From: Escherichia sp. ESNIH1
GTDB lineage: Bacteria; Pseudomonadota; Gammaproteobacteria; Enterobacterales; Enterobacteriaceae
Direction: 5' to 3'
Length of the DNA: 64,000 nucleotides
Assembly: GCA_002918705.1 (NCBI GenBank)
Contig: PQKR01000002.1
Location: 372,001 to 436,000 of the forward strand
Shown: in pieces, positions 17,392 to 30,049 of the stretch
How positions within the stretch are numbered: the first letter of the stretch is position 1
Layout: each line of letters opens with the position of its first letter
The notes under the pieces: generated by a model
What the model saw: the letters and a program-made list of their open reading frames with translations, nothing else
The model's database searches: none
Told to the model about the DNA's origin: nothing
Made by a program: the position numbers and the translations under genes

Positions 17392-18753
17392 CTAAGCAGC
17401 GTGCGGATTGCGGGTCGTCTGGCCGTTGAAATTGCGCATCAGCAGACCGTACTCCAGCTGCATATCCGAAGGCACCGGCAGCCAGACGGTATAGCCGTCG
17501 CCCGGCGCAACCGGCATCGCTTCGCCTTTGGCATTCTCCATATGCTCCAGGGTGAAGTTGACGTTGCCGTGCGGGGTCATCAGCTCCATGCTGTCGCCCA
17601 CGGAGAACTTATTTTTCACCTTCACCGCCGCCAGCGCGCCGTTGCGCTCGCCGGTAAACTCGCCAACAAACTGCTGGCGATCGGAGATCGAGTAGCCCTG
17701 CTCGTAGTTTTGGTAGTCGTCATGGGTATGACGGCGCAGGAATCCTTCGGTATAGCCCCGGTGTGCCAGCCCCTCAAGGGTCTCCATCAGGCTGGTGTCG
17801 AACGGTTTACCGGCGGCGGCGTCGTCAATGGCCTTGCGGTAAACCTGCGCGGTACGGGCGCAGTAGTAGAATGACTTGGTGCGGCCCTCGATCTTCAGCG
17901 AGTGCACGCCCATCTGCGTCAGGCGCTCAACGTGGGCGATGGCGCGCAGATCTTTCGAGTTCATGATGTAGGTGCCGTGCTCATCTTCGAACGCGGTCAT
18001 GTACTCGCCAGGACGCTGGGCCTCTTCGATCATAAACACCTTGTCGGTCGGCGCGCCAATTCCCAGCGTCGGCTCGACGTTTTTCACCGGGATCGGCTCG
18101 TGGACGTGGACGATATTACCCACGGCGTCCTCTTTCCCTTCCTGGACGTTGTACTCCCAGCGGCAGGCGTTGGTGCAGGTGCCCTGGTTCGGATCGCGCT
18201 TGTTAATGTAGCCGGAGAGCAGGCAGCGGCCGGAATAGGCCATGCACAGCGCGCCGTGAACGAAGATCTCAAGCTCCATCTCCGGCACCTGCTGGCGGAT
18301 CTCGGCGATCTCATCCAGCGACAGCTCGCGGGAGAGGATCACCCGGGTCAGGCCCATCTGCTGCCAGAACTTCACCGTCGCCCAGTTGACGGCGTTAGCC
18401 TGCACCGAAAGGTGAATGTCTATCTCAGGGAAGTGCTCGCGCACCAGCATGATTAAACCGGGATCGGACATGATCAGCGCATCCGGCCCCATCGCCACCA
18501 CCGGCGCTAAATCGCGGATAAAGGTCTTCAGCTTGGCGTTGTGCGGCGCAATATTCACCACCACGTAAAACTTTTTACCGAGCGCATGGGCTTCGTTGAT
18601 CCCCAGCTGGAGATTCTCGTGGTTGAATTCGTTATTGCGCACGCGCAGGGAGTAGCGGGGCTGGCCCGCGTAGACGGCATCCGCGCCATAGGCGAAGGCG
18701 TAACGCATATTTTTCAGCGTTCCCGCCGGGGAGAGGAGTTCCGGTTTAAACAT
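17392..18753 (-). CDS. yegQ: tRNA 5-hydroxyuridine modification protein YegQ (TrhP), peptidase U32 family
   Basis: This 453-residue U32-family protein is needed for prephenate-dependent hydroxylation of U34 in several tRNAs; TrhP is the newer name. The U32 signature appears as ELEIFVHGALCMAYSGRCLLSGY. The cysteine set (CMAYSGRC, GTCTNACRW) probably holds an Fe-S cluster. The N-terminal barrel starts FKPELLSPAGTLKNMRYAFAYGADAVYAG. No protease function is expected. It is transcribed leftward; cyaR lies just beyond its stop. Confidence 0.97.
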   Translation of the reverse strand: MFKPELLSPAGTLKNMRYAFAYGADAVYAGQPRYSLRVRNNEFNHENLQLGINEAHALGKKFYVVVNIAPHNAKLKTFIRDLAPVVAMGPDALIMSDPGLIMLVREHFPEIDIHLSVQANAVNWATVKFWQQMGLTRVILSRELSLDEIAEIRQQVPEMELEIFVHGALCMAYSGRCLLSGYINKRDPNQGTCTNACRWEYNVQEGKEDAVGNIVHVHEPIPVKNVEPTLGIGAPTDKVFMIEEAQRPGEYMTAFEDEHGTYIMNSKDLRAIAHVERLTQMGVHSLKIEGRTKSFYYCARTAQVYRKAIDDAAAGKPFDTSLMETLEGLAHRGYTEGFLRRHTHDDYQNYEQGYSISDRQQFVGEFTGERNGALAAVKVKNKFSVGDSMELMTPHGNVNFTLEHMENAKGEAMPVAPGDGYTVWLPVPSDMQLEYGLLMRNFNGQTTRNPHAA

Positions 18754-18876
18754 GATGTTCTCGTTCTGATGACAGGTCAGATCCGCCGCAGCGTAGTGGG
18801 CGGGCAGGGGGTAATCCCCTGTTTTAAGGGCGGGAATTATAGCGTTGCGGGGGAGTCAGGTAAAGCGCCGTCATCC

Positions 18877-18907
18877 GTAGGCCCGGCAAGCGGCGCGCCG
18901 CCGGGCG
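18877..18907. repeat. REP element between yegQ and baeR
   Basis: One REP (GTAGGCCCGGCAAGCGGC...CCGGGCGTAA) sits just after the baeR stop. yegP, found between baeR and yegQ in E. coli, is absent here; the gap is only 160 bases. Confidence 0.85.
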
Positions 18908-18913
18908 TAAATA

Positions 18914-19636
18914 TCAGGCTATTCTGCCCGCATCTGCCTCCCAGCGGTAGCCGACGCCGTACACCGCGCGGATAAAGGACTGCTCCTCATCCAGCGCCTC
19001 CAGCTTGCGGCGCAGGTTCTTGATGTGGCTATCGATGGTGCGGTCGGTGACGACCCGGTAATCATCATAGAGATGATTCAGCAGCTGCTCGCGGGAGAAG
19101 ACTTTTCCCGGCTCGCCGGAGAGGGTCTTCAGCAGGCGAAACTCGGCGGGGGTGAGATCCAGCGCCTTGCTGTGCCAGCTGGCCTGGAAACGTCCTTCGT
19201 CGATCACCAGCGGGCTGACCGCGTCCAGCTCTTTCAGCTCGCGCTGGGGCTTGCAGCGACGCAGAATGGTTTTTACCCGCGCCACCACCTCCCGCGGGCT
19301 ATAGGGCTTGCAGATATAGTCATCGGCACCAATCTCCAGCCCCAGCAGGCGGTCGATCTCTTCGATGCGGGCGGTGACCATCACAATCGGCAGATCGGAA
19401 AAGCGGCGGATCTCCCGGCACAGGGTCAGACCGTCGGTACCGGGGAGCATCAGATCCAGCAGCATCAGATCCGGCGGCGTCTGGCGCACGTAGGGCAGCA
19501 CCTTATCACCGTGGCTAATCAGCGTCGGGGCGTAGCCTGCCGCCCGCAGGTAGTCCACCAGCAGCTGTCCCAGCTTTGGCTCATCTTCCACGATTAAAAT
19601 GCGCGGGGTGTTTTCGTCAATCGGTAACTCAGTCAT
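18914..19636 (-). CDS. baeR: Envelope-stress response regulator BaeR
   Basis: This 240-residue OmpR-family regulator has a receiver domain with acidic pocket VEDE, phosphoacceptor Asp61 in LLDLMLPG, Thr88 and Lys110. A winged-helix DNA-binding domain follows (about residues 135-235; [43 protein letters not shown]). It activates mdtABCD, acrD and spy in E. coli. Its start overlaps the baeS stop by 4 bases. It is the last gene of the mdtABCD-baeSR operon and so is self-amplifying. Confidence 0.98.
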   Translation of the reverse strand: MTELPIDENTPRILIVEDEPKLGQLLVDYLRAAGYAPTLISHGDKVLPYVRQTPPDLMLLDLMLPGTDGLTLCREIRRFSDLPIVMVTARIEEIDRLLGLEIGADDYICKPYSPREVVARVKTILRRCKPQRELKELDAVSPLVIDEGRFQASWHSKALDLTPAEFRLLKTLSGEPGKVFSREQLLNHLYDDYRVVTDRTIDSHIKNLRRKLEALDEEQSFIRAVYGVGYRWEADAGRIA

Positions 19637-21036
19637 ACATCTCTCGGTAAATCGCGTTCCAGCGGTAGTTCAACTGTAATGCTAACCCCGCCAAAAGGCG
19701 AATGGGCTGCGGCAATGGTCCCGCCGTGAGCTTCAACAATGTTCACGCAGATAGGCAGCCCCAGTCCAGAGCCGCCGCTGGCGCGGTTGCGCGAGCCTTC
19801 GGTGCGATAGAAGCGCTCAAACAGGCGGCTTAGCTGTTGGTCACTGACGCCGGGACCGCTGTCGGCGAAGGTCATCGCCAGGGTATCAGTCTTCACGCTG
19901 GCGCTGATCACCAGCTGGCCTCCGGCGTCGGTATAGCGCAGGCTGTTCTCCAGCAGATTATTAAACAGCTGCATCAGGCGGTCGCGATCGCCAAATACGA
20001 TGGCGCTCTCCGGCAGCGAGACGCTAAGGGTCAATCCCCGGCTGGCAAAACGCTCCCGGAATACGCCGGCGGCAATCTCCAGCAGGGTTATGACATCCAT
20101 AGGGGCTTTCTGGTAGGCCAGCGCCCCCTCGTCGGACATCGAGAGCTGATGCAGATCGTCAACCAGCTTGGTCAGCGTGCCCACCTCGGCCTGTAAGGAG
20201 GCCACCGACTCGGGAGTGAACTGGCGCACGCCGTCCTGAATTGCCTCCAGCTCGCCGCGCAATACCGCCAGCGGGGTACGCAGCTCGTGGGAGATATCGG
20301 CCATAAAGTCGCGGCGCATCTGCTGGTTCTTCTCCAGGGTGCTGGCGAGCTGGTTAAAGTCCTGCGCCAGCTTGCCCAGCTCATCCGGGCTGGATGTCGC
20401 CACGCGGGTGGTAAAGTCCCCGGCTGCCAGCCGGTGCGTCCCCTCTACCAGTCGTTTCACCGGGGCGAGCAGGCCGCGCGCCAGCGGGAAGGTCGCCAGC
20501 GCCGCCAGCAGCGTGGCGAGGCCGACAATCAGCCAGCTGGTGCGCCGCTGCTGACGATCGAAGTTGATGTCGGTGTTGCGGGTCAGACGCTCTACCGGGG
20601 AGGCGATCACTGCGCCCACTTCCGCCCCGTTGACCATTATCGCCCGCCGGGTTCCCTCTTTTGGGATCGGCGAGCGCGGGCCAACCAGCACGTCACCACG
20701 CTGATCGGTCACCCAGAACTGCGTGCGCCAGCCGTGAGGGGGCATGCCAGGGCCGGGCCGATCGTCGTTGCCGTCATGCTCAAAGGAGCGCAGGATCTGA
20801 AAGACAAAGCGGTCATTATTGCGCAGGAAACGCCAGTTGCCGTGCAGCGCATACTGCTCCCCCAGCGCATCGCCAAGCATCTGCAGCCGCTGCTCGTTGC
20901 CATGCTTGATGTAGTCGATAAAGCCGCGCTCAAAGCTGACCCGCACCGCCCAGTGCATGGTGATCAGCAGCGCAATACAGGTGGCGAAAATCGCCAGAAA
21001 GAGCTTGCCGGTAATACCGGGTCGCCAGAATTTCAT
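19633..21036 (-). CDS. baeS: Envelope-stress sensor histidine kinase BaeS
   Basis: This 467-residue kinase has two transmembrane helices (about 12-32 and 168-186) around a periplasmic sensor, then HAMP, an HisKA domain with His250 in [17 protein letters not shown], and an HATPase domain ([28 protein letters not shown]). It phosphorylates BaeR on exposure to indole, flavonoids and envelope damage in E. coli. It overlaps mdtD by 4 bases at its start and baeR by 4 at its end. Confidence 0.98.
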   Translation of the reverse strand: MKFWRPGITGKLFLAIFATCIALLITMHWAVRVSFERGFIDYIKHGNEQRLQMLGDALGEQYALHGNWRFLRNNDRFVFQILRSFEHDGNDDRPGPGMPPHGWRTQFWVTDQRGDVLVGPRSPIPKEGTRRAIMVNGAEVGAVIASPVERLTRNTDINFDRQQRRTSWLIVGLATLLAALATFPLARGLLAPVKRLVEGTHRLAAGDFTTRVATSSPDELGKLAQDFNQLASTLEKNQQMRRDFMADISHELRTPLAVLRGELEAIQDGVRQFTPESVASLQAEVGTLTKLVDDLHQLSMSDEGALAYQKAPMDVITLLEIAAGVFRERFASRGLTLSVSLPESAIVFGDRDRLMQLFNNLLENSLRYTDAGGQLVISASVKTDTLAMTFADSGPGVSDQQLSRLFERFYRTEGSRNRASGGSGLGLPICVNIVEAHGGTIAAAHSPFGGVSITVELPLERDLPRDV

Positions 21037-22448
21037 CGGTGGCTCCTTTTGCGCCGGGCAATCACGGTATTGGTGCTGGCCTCATTCGGCACGCGGGCAA
21101 AGACCAGCGCGGGCAGGGCGATAATCACCGCCATGCACAGATAGGTGGAAAAGAAAACGTGGTGTACCAGAGTACTGTCGGTCGCCAGATGTTGCTGACC
21201 AAACAGGCCGAGCAGCAGCCCGGCGACGGTAACGCCGACGCTCATTGAGAGCTGCATGACCATCGACAGCAGGCTGTTGCCGCTGCTGGCCTGCGCATCC
21301 GGAAGATCCTTTAGCGTCAGGGTGTTCATGGTCGAGAAGCGCATCGAGTTGATCATCCCCTGCACAAACAGCACCACTGGCAGCAGGTAGTAGAGGCCCG
21401 CCAGCGCCGTTGCCATAAACAGCAGGCTCACCAGCGCCAGCCCCAGGGTGCTGGCCACCAGTACCCGACGGTAGCCGAAGCGGTTAACGATCTGCACTAC
21501 GATGCGCTTCATGCCCATGCTGCCCAGCACCATCGGGATCATCATCAGCCCGGCGTGGAACGGCGAGAAACCGAGGCCGATCTGGAGAAAAACCGGGGTG
21601 ATAAAGGGCAGCATCCCGCTGCCGATGCGTCCGGCAAAGCTGCCGGCCAGGCCCAGCGAGAAGGAGCGGGTACTAAACAGGCCGAGGGGAAAGAGCGCCG
21701 CCTCGTTGCGTCTGGCGTGCCACAGGTAGACGCCCAGCGCGAGCCCGCCTGCAACCACCAGCGCCACGAGGGTTAACGTCGAGATGCCTAACCCCTTCTG
21801 GCCGTCGAGAGCGAGGGTCAAGGCCGCCATGCCAAAGGCCAGCAGCAGGAAGCCAGGCATATCGAAGCGGCGGGTTTGCAGGGTGTAGTTGGGCATCAGC
21901 CAGAGGGTAGCCATCGCCCCAACGATACCCACCGGCAGGTTAATCAAAAAGATCCAGTGCCAGGAGGCGTACTCCACCAGAATACCTCCCAGCGCCGGGC
22001 CAAGCAGGGGGCCAATCTGCCCCGGCAGGGTGACGAAGGTCATCGCCGCCATGTACTGCGACCGGGGAACGATCTTCATCACCGTCAGCCTGCCCACCGG
22101 CACCATCATCGCGCCGCCGACGCCCTGCAGCACGCGGGACATCACCAGCCCATCGAGGGTGCTGGCCTGGGCGCAGAACAACGATCCCAGGGTAAAGAGC
22201 ACAATCGCGCTGAAGAAGACGTTGCGCACCCCGACCTTATCCGCCAGCCAGCCGCTGGCGGGCAGCATTACCGCCACCGTGAGTACGTAGGCCACCACCA
22301 CCATATGCATATGCAGCGGGCTTTCGCCGAGGCTCTGCGCCATTGAGGGCAGGGCGGTATTGACGATGGTGGTATCCAGCGCCTGCATAAAAAAGCCGAA
22401 GGCGACTATCCATAGCTGCCAGCGGACCTGGTTCGGTAGATCGGTCAT
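21033..22448 (-). CDS. mdtD: MFS transporter MdtD (DHA2 family)
   Basis: This 471-residue major facilitator has the 14-helix DHA2 pattern. Motif A-like sequence reads [15 protein letters not shown] and motif C-like sequence lies around [29 protein letters not shown]. It is encoded within the RND operon, 20 bases after mdtC, yet is not needed for MdtABC drug efflux in E. coli. Citrate and iron-citrate export roles have been proposed for homologues. Length equals the E. coli protein. Confidence 0.96.
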   Translation of the reverse strand: MTDLPNQVRWQLWIVAFGFFMQALDTTIVNTALPSMAQSLGESPLHMHMVVVAYVLTVAVMLPASGWLADKVGVRNVFFSAIVLFTLGSLFCAQASTLDGLVMSRVLQGVGGAMMVPVGRLTVMKIVPRSQYMAAMTFVTLPGQIGPLLGPALGGILVEYASWHWIFLINLPVGIVGAMATLWLMPNYTLQTRRFDMPGFLLLAFGMAALTLALDGQKGLGISTLTLVALVVAGGLALGVYLWHARRNEAALFPLGLFSTRSFSLGLAGSFAGRIGSGMLPFITPVFLQIGLGFSPFHAGLMMIPMVLGSMGMKRIVVQIVNRFGYRRVLVASTLGLALVSLLFMATALAGLYYLLPVVLFVQGMINSMRFSTMNTLTLKDLPDAQASSGNSLLSMVMQLSMSVGVTVAGLLLGLFGQQHLATDSTLVHHVFFSTYLCMAVIIALPALVFARVPNEASTNTVIARRKRSHR

Positions 22449-22468
22449 CTCACCTGCCTGTTGAACGG

Positions 22469-25400
22469 TTAATCATTCAGTAGCGGCTGGCCTTTACCTT
22501 TACGGGCAAAACGCAGCCGCAGCCGGTCAAAGAAGAGGTAGACCACCGGCGTGGTGTAGAGCGTCAGTAGCTGGCTCATCACCAGGCCACCGACGATGGT
22601 GATCCCGAGCGGCTGGCGCAGCTCGGAGCCGTCGCCGGAGGTCAGCACCAGCGGCAGCGCGCCAAACAGCGCCGCCAGGGTGGTCATCATGATCGGCCTG
22701 AAGCGCAGCAGGCAGGCCTGGAAGATGGCCTCCTGCGGCGTCAGGTTGCCGGTGCGCTGCGCCTCCAGGGCGAAGTCGACCATCATGATGGCGTTCTTCT
22801 TGACGATACCTATCAATAACATAATTCCGATCAGGGCGATGAGGCTAAATGGGGCATTGAACAGCTCCAGCGCCAGCAGCGCCCCCACGCCCGCCGACGG
22901 CAGGGTAGAGAGAATGGTCAGCGGATGAACGTAGCTCTCATAGAGAATGCCGAGCACGATGTAGACCGTGGCGATGGCCGCGAGGATCAGGATCAGCTGG
23001 GAGCGCATGGTATCCTGGAAGACCTGCGCGGTCCCGGCAAAGCTGCCGCGTACGCTGGAGGGTACCCCCAACTGGGTCATCGTCCGGTCAATCGCCGCGC
23101 TGGCCTCGGAGAGCGAGACGCCGGTCGGCAGGTTAAAGGCGATGGTCGAGGCGGCAGAGAGCCCCTGATGGTTTACCGACAGCGGCGCGTTAGCGGGCTG
23201 CCATTTCGCGAAGTAAGAGAGGGGGATCGGCTTGCCCTCGCTGTTGATCACAAACATCTTGTCGAGGGCGCTGATGTCCTGGGTGTAGCGCGGATCGACC
23301 TCCATCACCACCTTGTACTGATTAAGCGCTTCGTAGATGGTCGAGATCTGCCGCTGGCCAAAGGCGTTATTCAGCAGGCCGTTAGCATCCTGTACGCTGA
23401 TGCCTAGCCGGGACATCGTCTCGCGGTCATAGATCAGGTCCATCTCCGCGCCGTTATCCTGCTGGTCGGAGTTAACGTCCGCCAGCTGGGGCAGGGCCGA
23501 AAATGCCTTGCGGATCTTCGGCTCCCACTCCCGCAGGTCGCTGAGATTGTCCGACAGCAGGGCGTACTGGTAGCTGGCGTTCGACTGGCGTCCGCCGACG
23601 CGGATATCCTGTACCGCCATCAGGAACAGGTTAGCCCCCGGCTCTTTCGAAAGCGCGACGCGCAGGCGATCAATCACCTGCTGGGCCGTATCGCTGCGCT
23701 GGTCGCGGGATTTCAGGGTGATAAACATCATCCCGCTGTTGACCCGCGACCCGCCGGTAAAGCCGGTGACGTTATCCACCGCCGGATCGTCACGAATAAT
23801 CTTCATAAAGTCCGCCAGCTTGCCGCGCATCGCCTGGAAGGAGATGCTCTGGTCGGCCTGAATGCCGCCCATCAGCACGCCGGTGTCCTGCTCCGGGAAG
23901 AAGGTTTTCGGGATGGCGATATAGAGCCAGACGTTGAGCGCAATGGTGCCAATCAGCACTACGCCTACCAGCCGGGTATGGTTTAGCACCCACTTCAGCG
24001 ATTTAGCGTAGCCCTGCTGCAGGCCCAGCAGCAGGCGGCCAAAGCCCCGCACTTTGGTCTGCGCTTTCGGTTTGCCGCTCTTGAGCAGCCAGCCACACAT
24101 CATCGGCGTCAGGGTCAGGGAGACCACCAGCGAGATGCCGATCGCCACCGACAGGGTGACGGCGAACTCCCGCAGCAGGCGGCCCGGCAGGCCGTCCATC
24201 AGCAGCAGCGGCAGGAAGACCGCCACCAGCGACAGGCTCATGGAGAGCACGGTAAAGCCCACCTCCCGCGAGCCCTGCAATGCCGCCTGGAGCGGTTTCA
24301 TACCGGCCTCCAGATGGCGGGCGATATTCTCCAGCACCACGATGGCGTCATCCACCACGAAGCCGGTGGCGATGGTCAGGGCCATCAGGGAGAGGTTGTT
24401 AAGGCTAAAGCCGCACAGGTACATAGCCGCAAAGGTGCCGATCAGCGACACCGGCACCGCCACCGCCGGGATCAGCGTCGCCCGTCCCGAGCGCAGGAAG
24501 AGGAAGACCACCAGGATCACCAGCGCCACGGAGATGATCAGGCTGTGCTCGACCTCATCCAGCGAGGCGCGGATAGTGGGGGAGCGGTCCTGGGCGATCT
24601 GCAGATCGATGGCCGCCGGGATCGTCTCCTGCAGCTCCGGTAGCCGGGCGCGGATGCTGTCCACGGTCTGGATAATGTTGGCTTCCGGCAGCTTGCGGAT
24701 CATCAGCAGGATCGCTGGCTTGGCGTTGGTCATCCCGGCGTTGCGCACGTCCTGCACCGAATCGGTGACGCTGGCGACGTCGCCAAGGCGCACCGCCGCC
24801 CCGTTGCTGTAGTGGACAATCAGCGGCTGGTAGGCCTCGGCGGTTTTGATCTCGTCGTTGGTCTGCAGCTGCCAGCGGTGGGTGCCATCCTCAATGGCGC
24901 CCTGCGGCCTGCGCACGTTGGCGTTATTAATCGCGCTGCGCACGTCGTCCAAAGAGACACCCTGGTTAAACAGCGCCTGGGGGTTGAGCGCCACCCGCAC
25001 GGCGGGCAGGGAGCTGCCGCCGACGTCAACATCGCCCACGCCCTCTATTTGCGAGATGGTCTGCGCCAGCTGGGTCGAGGCGAAGTCGTACAGCTCTCCC
25101 TGGGAGTAGGTGTCCGAGGTCAGGGTCAGGATCATGATTGGCGCATCGGACGGGTTCGCTTTCCGGTAGGTCGGACGGCTCGGCATTCCGCTCGGCAGCA
25201 GGCTCTGTGCAGCGTTGATCGCCGCCTGCACGTCACGCGCCGCACCGTTGATATCGCGATCGAAATTGAACTCCAGAATGATGCGCGTGCTGCCCAGCGA
25301 GCTGGAGGAGGTCATCTCATTGACCCCGGCGATGCGCCCAAGAGATCGCTCCAGCGGCGTCGCCACCGAGGAAGCCATCGTCTCCGGCGAGGCCCCCGGC

Positions 25401-25552
25401 AGGGAGGCGCTCACCATGATCACCGGGTAATCCACCTGCGGCAGCGGGGCCACCGGCAGCAGACGGAAGCCGAGAATGCCGCACAGCGTGATCGCCAGCG
25501 AAATCAGGATGGTGGCGACCGGACGGTGAATAAACAGGGCAAAAAACTTCAC
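22469..25552 (-). CDS. mdtC: RND efflux pump inner-membrane subunit MdtC
   Basis: This 1027-residue RND transporter forms the MdtB2C heterotrimer, with MdtC carrying drug binding. The proton-relay aspartates appear in [19 protein letters not shown]. Conserved C-terminal helices read [17 protein letters not shown] and [21 protein letters not shown]. The start is GTG (25552-25550), directly after the mdtB stop, as in E. coli. It exports bile salts, novobiocin and related compounds through TolC. Confidence 0.98.
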   Translation of the reverse strand: MKFFALFIHRPVATILISLAITLCGILGFRLLPVAPLPQVDYPVIMVSASLPGASPETMASSVATPLERSLGRIAGVNEMTSSSSLGSTRIILEFNFDRDINGAARDVQAAINAAQSLLPSGMPSRPTYRKANPSDAPIMILTLTSDTYSQGELYDFASTQLAQTISQIEGVGDVDVGGSSLPAVRVALNPQALFNQGVSLDDVRSAINNANVRRPQGAIEDGTHRWQLQTNDEIKTAEAYQPLIVHYSNGAAVRLGDVASVTDSVQDVRNAGMTNAKPAILLMIRKLPEANIIQTVDSIRARLPELQETIPAAIDLQIAQDRSPTIRASLDEVEHSLIISVALVILVVFLFLRSGRATLIPAVAVPVSLIGTFAAMYLCGFSLNNLSLMALTIATGFVVDDAIVVLENIARHLEAGMKPLQAALQGSREVGFTVLSMSLSLVAVFLPLLLMDGLPGRLLREFAVTLSVAIGISLVVSLTLTPMMCGWLLKSGKPKAQTKVRGFGRLLLGLQQGYAKSLKWVLNHTRLVGVVLIGTIALNVWLYIAIPKTFFPEQDTGVLMGGIQADQSISFQAMRGKLADFMKIIRDDPAVDNVTGFTGGSRVNSGMMFITLKSRDQRSDTAQQVIDRLRVALSKEPGANLFLMAVQDIRVGGRQSNASYQYALLSDNLSDLREWEPKIRKAFSALPQLADVNSDQQDNGAEMDLIYDRETMSRLGISVQDANGLLNNAFGQRQISTIYEALNQYKVVMEVDPRYTQDISALDKMFVINSEGKPIPLSYFAKWQPANAPLSVNHQGLSAASTIAFNLPTGVSLSEASAAIDRTMTQLGVPSSVRGSFAGTAQVFQDTMRSQLILILAAIATVYIVLGILYESYVHPLTILSTLPSAGVGALLALELFNAPFSLIALIGIMLLIGIVKKNAIMMVDFALEAQRTGNLTPQEAIFQACLLRFRPIMMTTLAALFGALPLVLTSGDGSELRQPLGITIVGGLVMSQLLTLYTTPVVYLFFDRLRLRFARKGKGQPLLND

Positions 25553-28500
25553 TTACGCCTCCTCCCCTTCACGCTCTTCACGGCGGGGGAAGCGGTGGCG
25601 AACCCGCAGGGCCAGGCGGTCAAACAGCAGGTAGATCACCGGCGTGGTAAAGAGGGTCAGCACCTGGCTCACCAGCAGGCCGCCGACCATGCCAATCCCC
25701 AGCGGACGGCGCAGCTCGGCGCCCACCCCGGTGCTCAGCATCAGCGGCAGCGCACCCAGCAGCGCCGCGAGGGTGGTCATCAGGATCGGACGGAAGCGCA
25801 GCAGGCAGGCCTGGAAGATCGCCTCCCGCGGCGACATGCCCTGCTCCCGCTCGGCGGCGAGGGCAAAGTCGATCATCATGATGGCGTTCTTCTTAACGAT
25901 GCCGATCAGCAGGATAATGCCGATAATGGCGATCACGTCCAGCTCGCTGCCCGCCAGCATCAGGGCCAGCAGCGCGCCCACCCCAGCGGTAGGCAGAGTA
26001 GAGAGGATGGTGATCGGGTGAATAAAGCTCTCGTAGAGCACGCCGAGCACGATATACATCGCCACCACCGCCGCGACGATCAGCCACACGGTGCTGCCCA
26101 GCGCGTCCTGGAATGCCAGCGAGCTGCCCTGGAACTGGGTAGTGATATCCCCCGGCAGGCTGAGATTTTTCTCGCTGTCCAGAATAGCCTGCACCGCATC
26201 CCCCAGCGCGTACCCGTCCTGAACGTTAAACGAGATGGTTGTAGACGGGAACTGGTCAAGATGGTTGATCGCCAGCGGCGTATAGCGCTCCTCCACCTTC
26301 GCAATGGCGCTGAGCGGTACCACGCCGCCGTCGCTGCTGGTCAGGCGAATGGAGTCCAGCGCCGCCAGACCCGGCGTTGCCGCCGTATTATGCTCCAGCA
26401 CCACGCGGTACTGGTTGGCCTGGGTATAGATAGTGGAGATCAGCCGCTGACCGAAGGCGTTGTAGAGGGCGTTATCCACGTCGGCCATCGTAATACCCAG
26501 TCGGCTGGCGCTGTCCCGGTCAACGTTCACGTAGGCTGCCAGACCTTTATCCTGCCAGTCGCTGCTGACGTCGGCCAGCTGCGGCAGGGTCTGAAGCTGG
26601 TTCATCAGCTGTGGCACCCAGGTGCTCAGCGCCTCAAGGGTCGTGGCCTGGAGGGTAAACTGGTATTGAGTGCGGCTGACGGTGGTGTCGATGGTCAGAT
26701 CCTGGGTCGGCTGGAGATAGAGCGCCACGCCCGGCACGTTTGCCACCGCCTGTTGCAGGCGGGCAATGACGGCCTGAACGCGATCGTCCCGGTCATCCAG
26801 CGGCTTAAGGTTGATTTGCAGCCGGGCGCTGTTCAGTGACGGGTTGGTGCCGTCGACGCCGACAAAGGCCGTCAGGCTCTCAACCGCCGGATCCTTCAGG
26901 ACGATATCGCTCACCTGGCGCTGGCGCTCCGCCATGCTGGCAAACGACGCCGACTGCGGGGCCTGCAACGTACCCTGAATGATGCCGTTATCCTGCACCG
27001 GGAAGAAGCCTTTCGGGATGGTCACCCACAGCAGCACCGACAGCAGCAGGGCCCCCACCGCCACGCTGAGGGTCAGCCACGGATGGTTCAGCACCTTCGT
27101 CAGCCCTCTGCCATAGGCGGCGATCACCCGCTCGAAAAAGCGTTCCGAGGCGCGGGAGAAGCGGTTCTGCTTGCGCAGGGATTCATGGCTGAGCATGCGG
27201 GCGCACATCATGGGCGTCAGGGTCAGAGAGACCACGGCGGAGATCAAAATCGCCACCGCCAGGGTGACGGCAAACTCGCGGAACAGACGGCCCACGATAT
27301 CGCCCATAAACAGCAGCGGGATCAACACCGCGATCAGCGAGAAGGTGAGGGAGATGATAGTAAAGCCAATTTCGCCCGCACCCTTCAGCGCCGCCGTCAG
27401 CGGCTTCTCGCCTTTTTCGATATAGCGGGAGATGTTCTCAATCACCACGATGGCGTCATCCACCACGAAGCCGGTAGCGATAGTCAGCGCCATCAGCGTC
27501 AGGTTGTTGATCGAGAAGTCGAGGAACACCATCACCGCAAAGGTGCCTACCAGCGACAGCGGCACCGCCACGGCAGGAATGATGGTGGCCGGGACGTTGC
27601 GCAGGAACAGGTAGATGATCATCACTACCAGGGCGATGGCCAGCATCAGTTCAAACTGGGTGTCGTGCACCGAGGCGCGAATGTTAGTAGTACGATCCGA
27701 CAGGACCTTCACCGTGACTGACTTTGGCAGGCTCTCGGTGAGCTGGGGCAGCAGCGTGCGGATGCTGTCTGCGGTCGAGAGAATATTGGCCCCCGGCTGG
27801 CGCTGGACGTTCATCACAATCGCCTGCTGCTTGTTGGCCCACGCCCCCAGCCAGCTGTTCTCCGCCCCCTGCTCGATGGTCGCCACGTCGCCGAGGCGGA
27901 TCGGTGCCCCGTTCTGGTAGACGATAATCAGGCGGCGATAATCTTCGGCAGACTGCATCTGATCGTTCGCGGAGAGGGTCACCGCCCGCGTCGGGCCATC
28001 GAGGCTACCCTTCGCCGAGTTAACGTTGTTATTGTTAATTGCAGTACGTATGGTTTCGCTGGTCAGCCCGAGTGCCGCAATGGCCTGGGCGTTTAGCTTC
28101 ACCCGCACGGCTGGACGCTGGCCGCCGGAGAGGGTAACCAGCCCGACGCCGGAGACCTGGGAGATCTTCTGCGCGACACGGGTCTCGACCATATCCTCAA
28201 CCTGGGTCATCGGCATCGCGGTCGAGGTCACCGCCAGCGACATGATCGGCGGATCCGCCGGGTTGACCTTGCTGTAGACCGGCGGGTTAGGCAGATCGGA
28301 GGGGAGCAGGTTAGTGGCGGCGTTAATTGCGGCCTGCACCTCCTGCTCGGCAACGTCCAGCCCCAGCGTCAGTTGAAACTGGAGCGTCACTACCGACGCG
28401 CCGCCGGAGCTTTGGGAGGACATCTGCTTGAGGCCAGACATCTGGCCGAACTGGCGCTCAAGCGGCGCGGTGACGGCGGAGGTCATCACGTCCGGGCTGG

Positions 28501-28687
28501 CACCGGGGTAGAGGGTCACCACCTGAATCGTGGGATAGTCCACCTCGGGCAGGGCGGAGACCGGCAGAAAACGGTAGCCGATGATCCCGGCCAGCAGGAT
28601 CGCCACCATCAGCAGCGTGGTGGCAACCGGACGGAGAATAAACAGGCGGGACGGGCCGCCGGTAGCGCTGGGAGGTAACACCTGCAT
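25553..28687 (-). CDS. mdtB: RND efflux pump inner-membrane subunit MdtB
   Basis: This 1044-residue RND transporter, four residues longer than the E. coli protein, begins [25 protein letters not shown] in E. coli style. It carries the twin aspartates in [19 protein letters not shown] and the repeat-two helix [18 protein letters not shown]. In E. coli MdtB mainly drives proton flow in the MdtB2C trimer. Its ATG shares one base with the mdtA stop (TGATG). A long rightward open frame opposite mdtB/mdtC is a composition artefact. Confidence 0.98.
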   Translation of the reverse strand: MQVLPPSATGGPSRLFILRPVATTLLMVAILLAGIIGYRFLPVSALPEVDYPTIQVVTLYPGASPDVMTSAVTAPLERQFGQMSGLKQMSSQSSGGASVVTLQFQLTLGLDVAEQEVQAAINAATNLLPSDLPNPPVYSKVNPADPPIMSLAVTSTAMPMTQVEDMVETRVAQKISQVSGVGLVTLSGGQRPAVRVKLNAQAIAALGLTSETIRTAINNNNVNSAKGSLDGPTRAVTLSANDQMQSAEDYRRLIIVYQNGAPIRLGDVATIEQGAENSWLGAWANKQQAIVMNVQRQPGANILSTADSIRTLLPQLTESLPKSVTVKVLSDRTTNIRASVHDTQFELMLAIALVVMIIYLFLRNVPATIIPAVAVPLSLVGTFAVMVFLDFSINNLTLMALTIATGFVVDDAIVVIENISRYIEKGEKPLTAALKGAGEIGFTIISLTFSLIAVLIPLLFMGDIVGRLFREFAVTLAVAILISAVVSLTLTPMMCARMLSHESLRKQNRFSRASERFFERVIAAYGRGLTKVLNHPWLTLSVAVGALLLSVLLWVTIPKGFFPVQDNGIIQGTLQAPQSASFASMAERQRQVSDIVLKDPAVESLTAFVGVDGTNPSLNSARLQINLKPLDDRDDRVQAVIARLQQAVANVPGVALYLQPTQDLTIDTTVSRTQYQFTLQATTLEALSTWVPQLMNQLQTLPQLADVSSDWQDKGLAAYVNVDRDSASRLGITMADVDNALYNAFGQRLISTIYTQANQYRVVLEHNTAATPGLAALDSIRLTSSDGGVVPLSAIAKVEERYTPLAINHLDQFPSTTISFNVQDGYALGDAVQAILDSEKNLSLPGDITTQFQGSSLAFQDALGSTVWLIVAAVVAMYIVLGVLYESFIHPITILSTLPTAGVGALLALMLAGSELDVIAIIGIILLIGIVKKNAIMMIDFALAAEREQGMSPREAIFQACLLRFRPILMTTLAALLGALPLMLSTGVGAELRRPLGIGMVGGLLVSQVLTLFTTPVIYLLFDRLALRVRHRFPRREEREGEEA

Positions 28688-29931
28688 CAGGAACCGGCTC
28701 CCTGTGCGGCGCGCGTGCCGTGGGTTTTCGCCTGCGCGGCAGGAGCGGCGTCGGCGCTCTGGGCCGTTACCACCTCAACCTGCGCACCTTCGGTTAGGCG
28801 GTCGATGCCGTCAGTGACTACACGGTCGCCTGCCGACAGCCCGGCGCTGATCGCTACCTGCTGGCTGTTTTGAATGCCAGGCGTCACGGTGTGCTTGCTC
28901 ACTTTGTTCTGCTCGTTCAGCACCCAGACAAAGTGGCCGTCGTTGCCCATCTGCAGCGCGGCGGTCGGGATCAGCACCGCGTTCTGCTCGGTAGAGACCA
29001 GCATCCGGGCGTTAACGAACTGGTTAGGGAAGAGGGCGTCATCCTGGTTGGCAAAACGGGCCTTCAGCTTGATGGTGCCGGTTGTGGTGTCGATCTGGTT
29101 GTCGAGGCTCAGCAGGGTGCCGTCGCTCAGCTTCTGCTTGTTGGTGCGGTCCCAGGCTTCAACGCTGAGAGTCTGTCCGGCCTTTTGCGCCTGCACCACC
29201 GTGGCGATATCGCTCTCCGGTAGGGTAAAGACCAGATCGATAGGGTGGGTCTGGGTAATGACCACGATGCCGGTGGTGTCGCCGCTGGAGATCTGGTTGC
29301 CGATGTCGACCTGCTTGAGGCCAACGCGGCCATCAATCGGGGCGGTAATGCGGCTCCAGTCCAGCTGCAGCTGGGCGCTTGCCACCGAGGCTTCATCTGC
29401 CTTGATGGTGCCCTGGGATTCGCTCACCAGCGCTTGCTGGGCATCCAGCTCCTGGCGGGAAACCAGGTTAGTTTTAACCAGCTGCTGATAGCGGGCCAGA
29501 TCGCGCTGGGCGTTGGCCAGCGTGGCTCTGTCCTTCGCCAGCTGGCCCTGGGCCTGGGCGAGCGCCACTTTGAACTGGCTAGGGTCAATCTCCGCCAGCA
29601 GATCGCCCGCTTTGACCTGCTGACCCTCCTGGAAGTGGAGTGCCATTAGCTGGCCGTCAACGCGGCTGCGCACGGTCACGGTATTGGCGGCAGTGATGGT
29701 GCCAAGGCCGGTCAAATAGCGGGGGACTTCACCCTCCACGGCGGTAGCGGCCTGCACCGGGGCCAGCGGCATACCGCGACGACCGCCCGTAGCTCCGCGT
29801 CCCGCCTGCGGGGCATGTGCGCCTGCCGCGGTCTGGGTGCTGTTGTGGCTATACCAGTACCAAAGTGCGGCAATAGCAACAAGCGCCACGCCGATAACCA
29901 TCGCCCAGCGGGCATTAACACGACCTTTCAT
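28687..29931 (-). CDS. mdtA: RND efflux periplasmic adaptor MdtA
   Basis: This 414-residue membrane-fusion protein links MdtBC to TolC. An N-terminal membrane anchor (about residues 8-25) has no lipobox. A Gly/Arg-rich linker ([20 protein letters not shown]) precedes the lipoyl halves, the alpha-hairpin ([21 protein letters not shown]) and beta-barrel domains. The start at 29931 matches E. coli (MKG...); an in-frame upstream ATG at 29958 would add nine residues. It is the first gene of mdtABCD-baeSR. Confidence 0.97.
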   Translation of the reverse strand: MKGRVNARWAMVIGVALVAIAALWYWYSHNSTQTAAGAHAPQAGRGATGGRRGMPLAPVQAATAVEGEVPRYLTGLGTITAANTVTVRSRVDGQLMALHFQEGQQVKAGDLLAEIDPSQFKVALAQAQGQLAKDRATLANAQRDLARYQQLVKTNLVSRQELDAQQALVSESQGTIKADEASVASAQLQLDWSRITAPIDGRVGLKQVDIGNQISSGDTTGIVVITQTHPIDLVFTLPESDIATVVQAQKAGQTLSVEAWDRTNKQKLSDGTLLSLDNQIDTTTGTIKLKARFANQDDALFPNQFVNARMLVSTEQNAVLIPTAALQMGNDGHFVWVLNEQNKVSKHTVTPGIQNSQQVAISAGLSAGDRVVTDGIDRLTEGAQVEVVTAQSADAAPAAQAKTHGTRAAQGAGS

Positions 29932-29985
29932 TGTTATCCGTATCTCTTCCTGAAACATTTCACAGAATGATACTAGTTTAGTAAT

Positions 29986-30002
29986 GCAACGCCGCAGAAA
30001 AA
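29986..30002 (-). promoter_or_regulatory. Candidate BaeR box upstream of mdtA
   Basis: On the minus strand TTTTTCTGCGGCGTTGC covers 30002-29986, 55 bases before the mdtA ATG. It shares TTTTTCT at the left and TTG-C at the right with the published BaeR box TTTTTCTCCATDATTGGC; the centre differs. A TATCAT lies downstream as a possible -10. Confidence 0.55.
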
Positions 30003-30049
30003 TGGAGGAAATATGAAAGACCGTCTGGAATCGTCTGAATGGGAGGGGC

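Noticed and set aside
24812-26839. A 675-codon rightward open frame opposite mdtB/mdtC
   Set aside because: It is antisense to two certain RND genes, rich in His/Gln/Arg, with no recognisable domain; it is a composition artefact of high-GC coding DNA. The same applies to long antisense frames over yegS, yegQ, baeS, yegE and the ABC genes.
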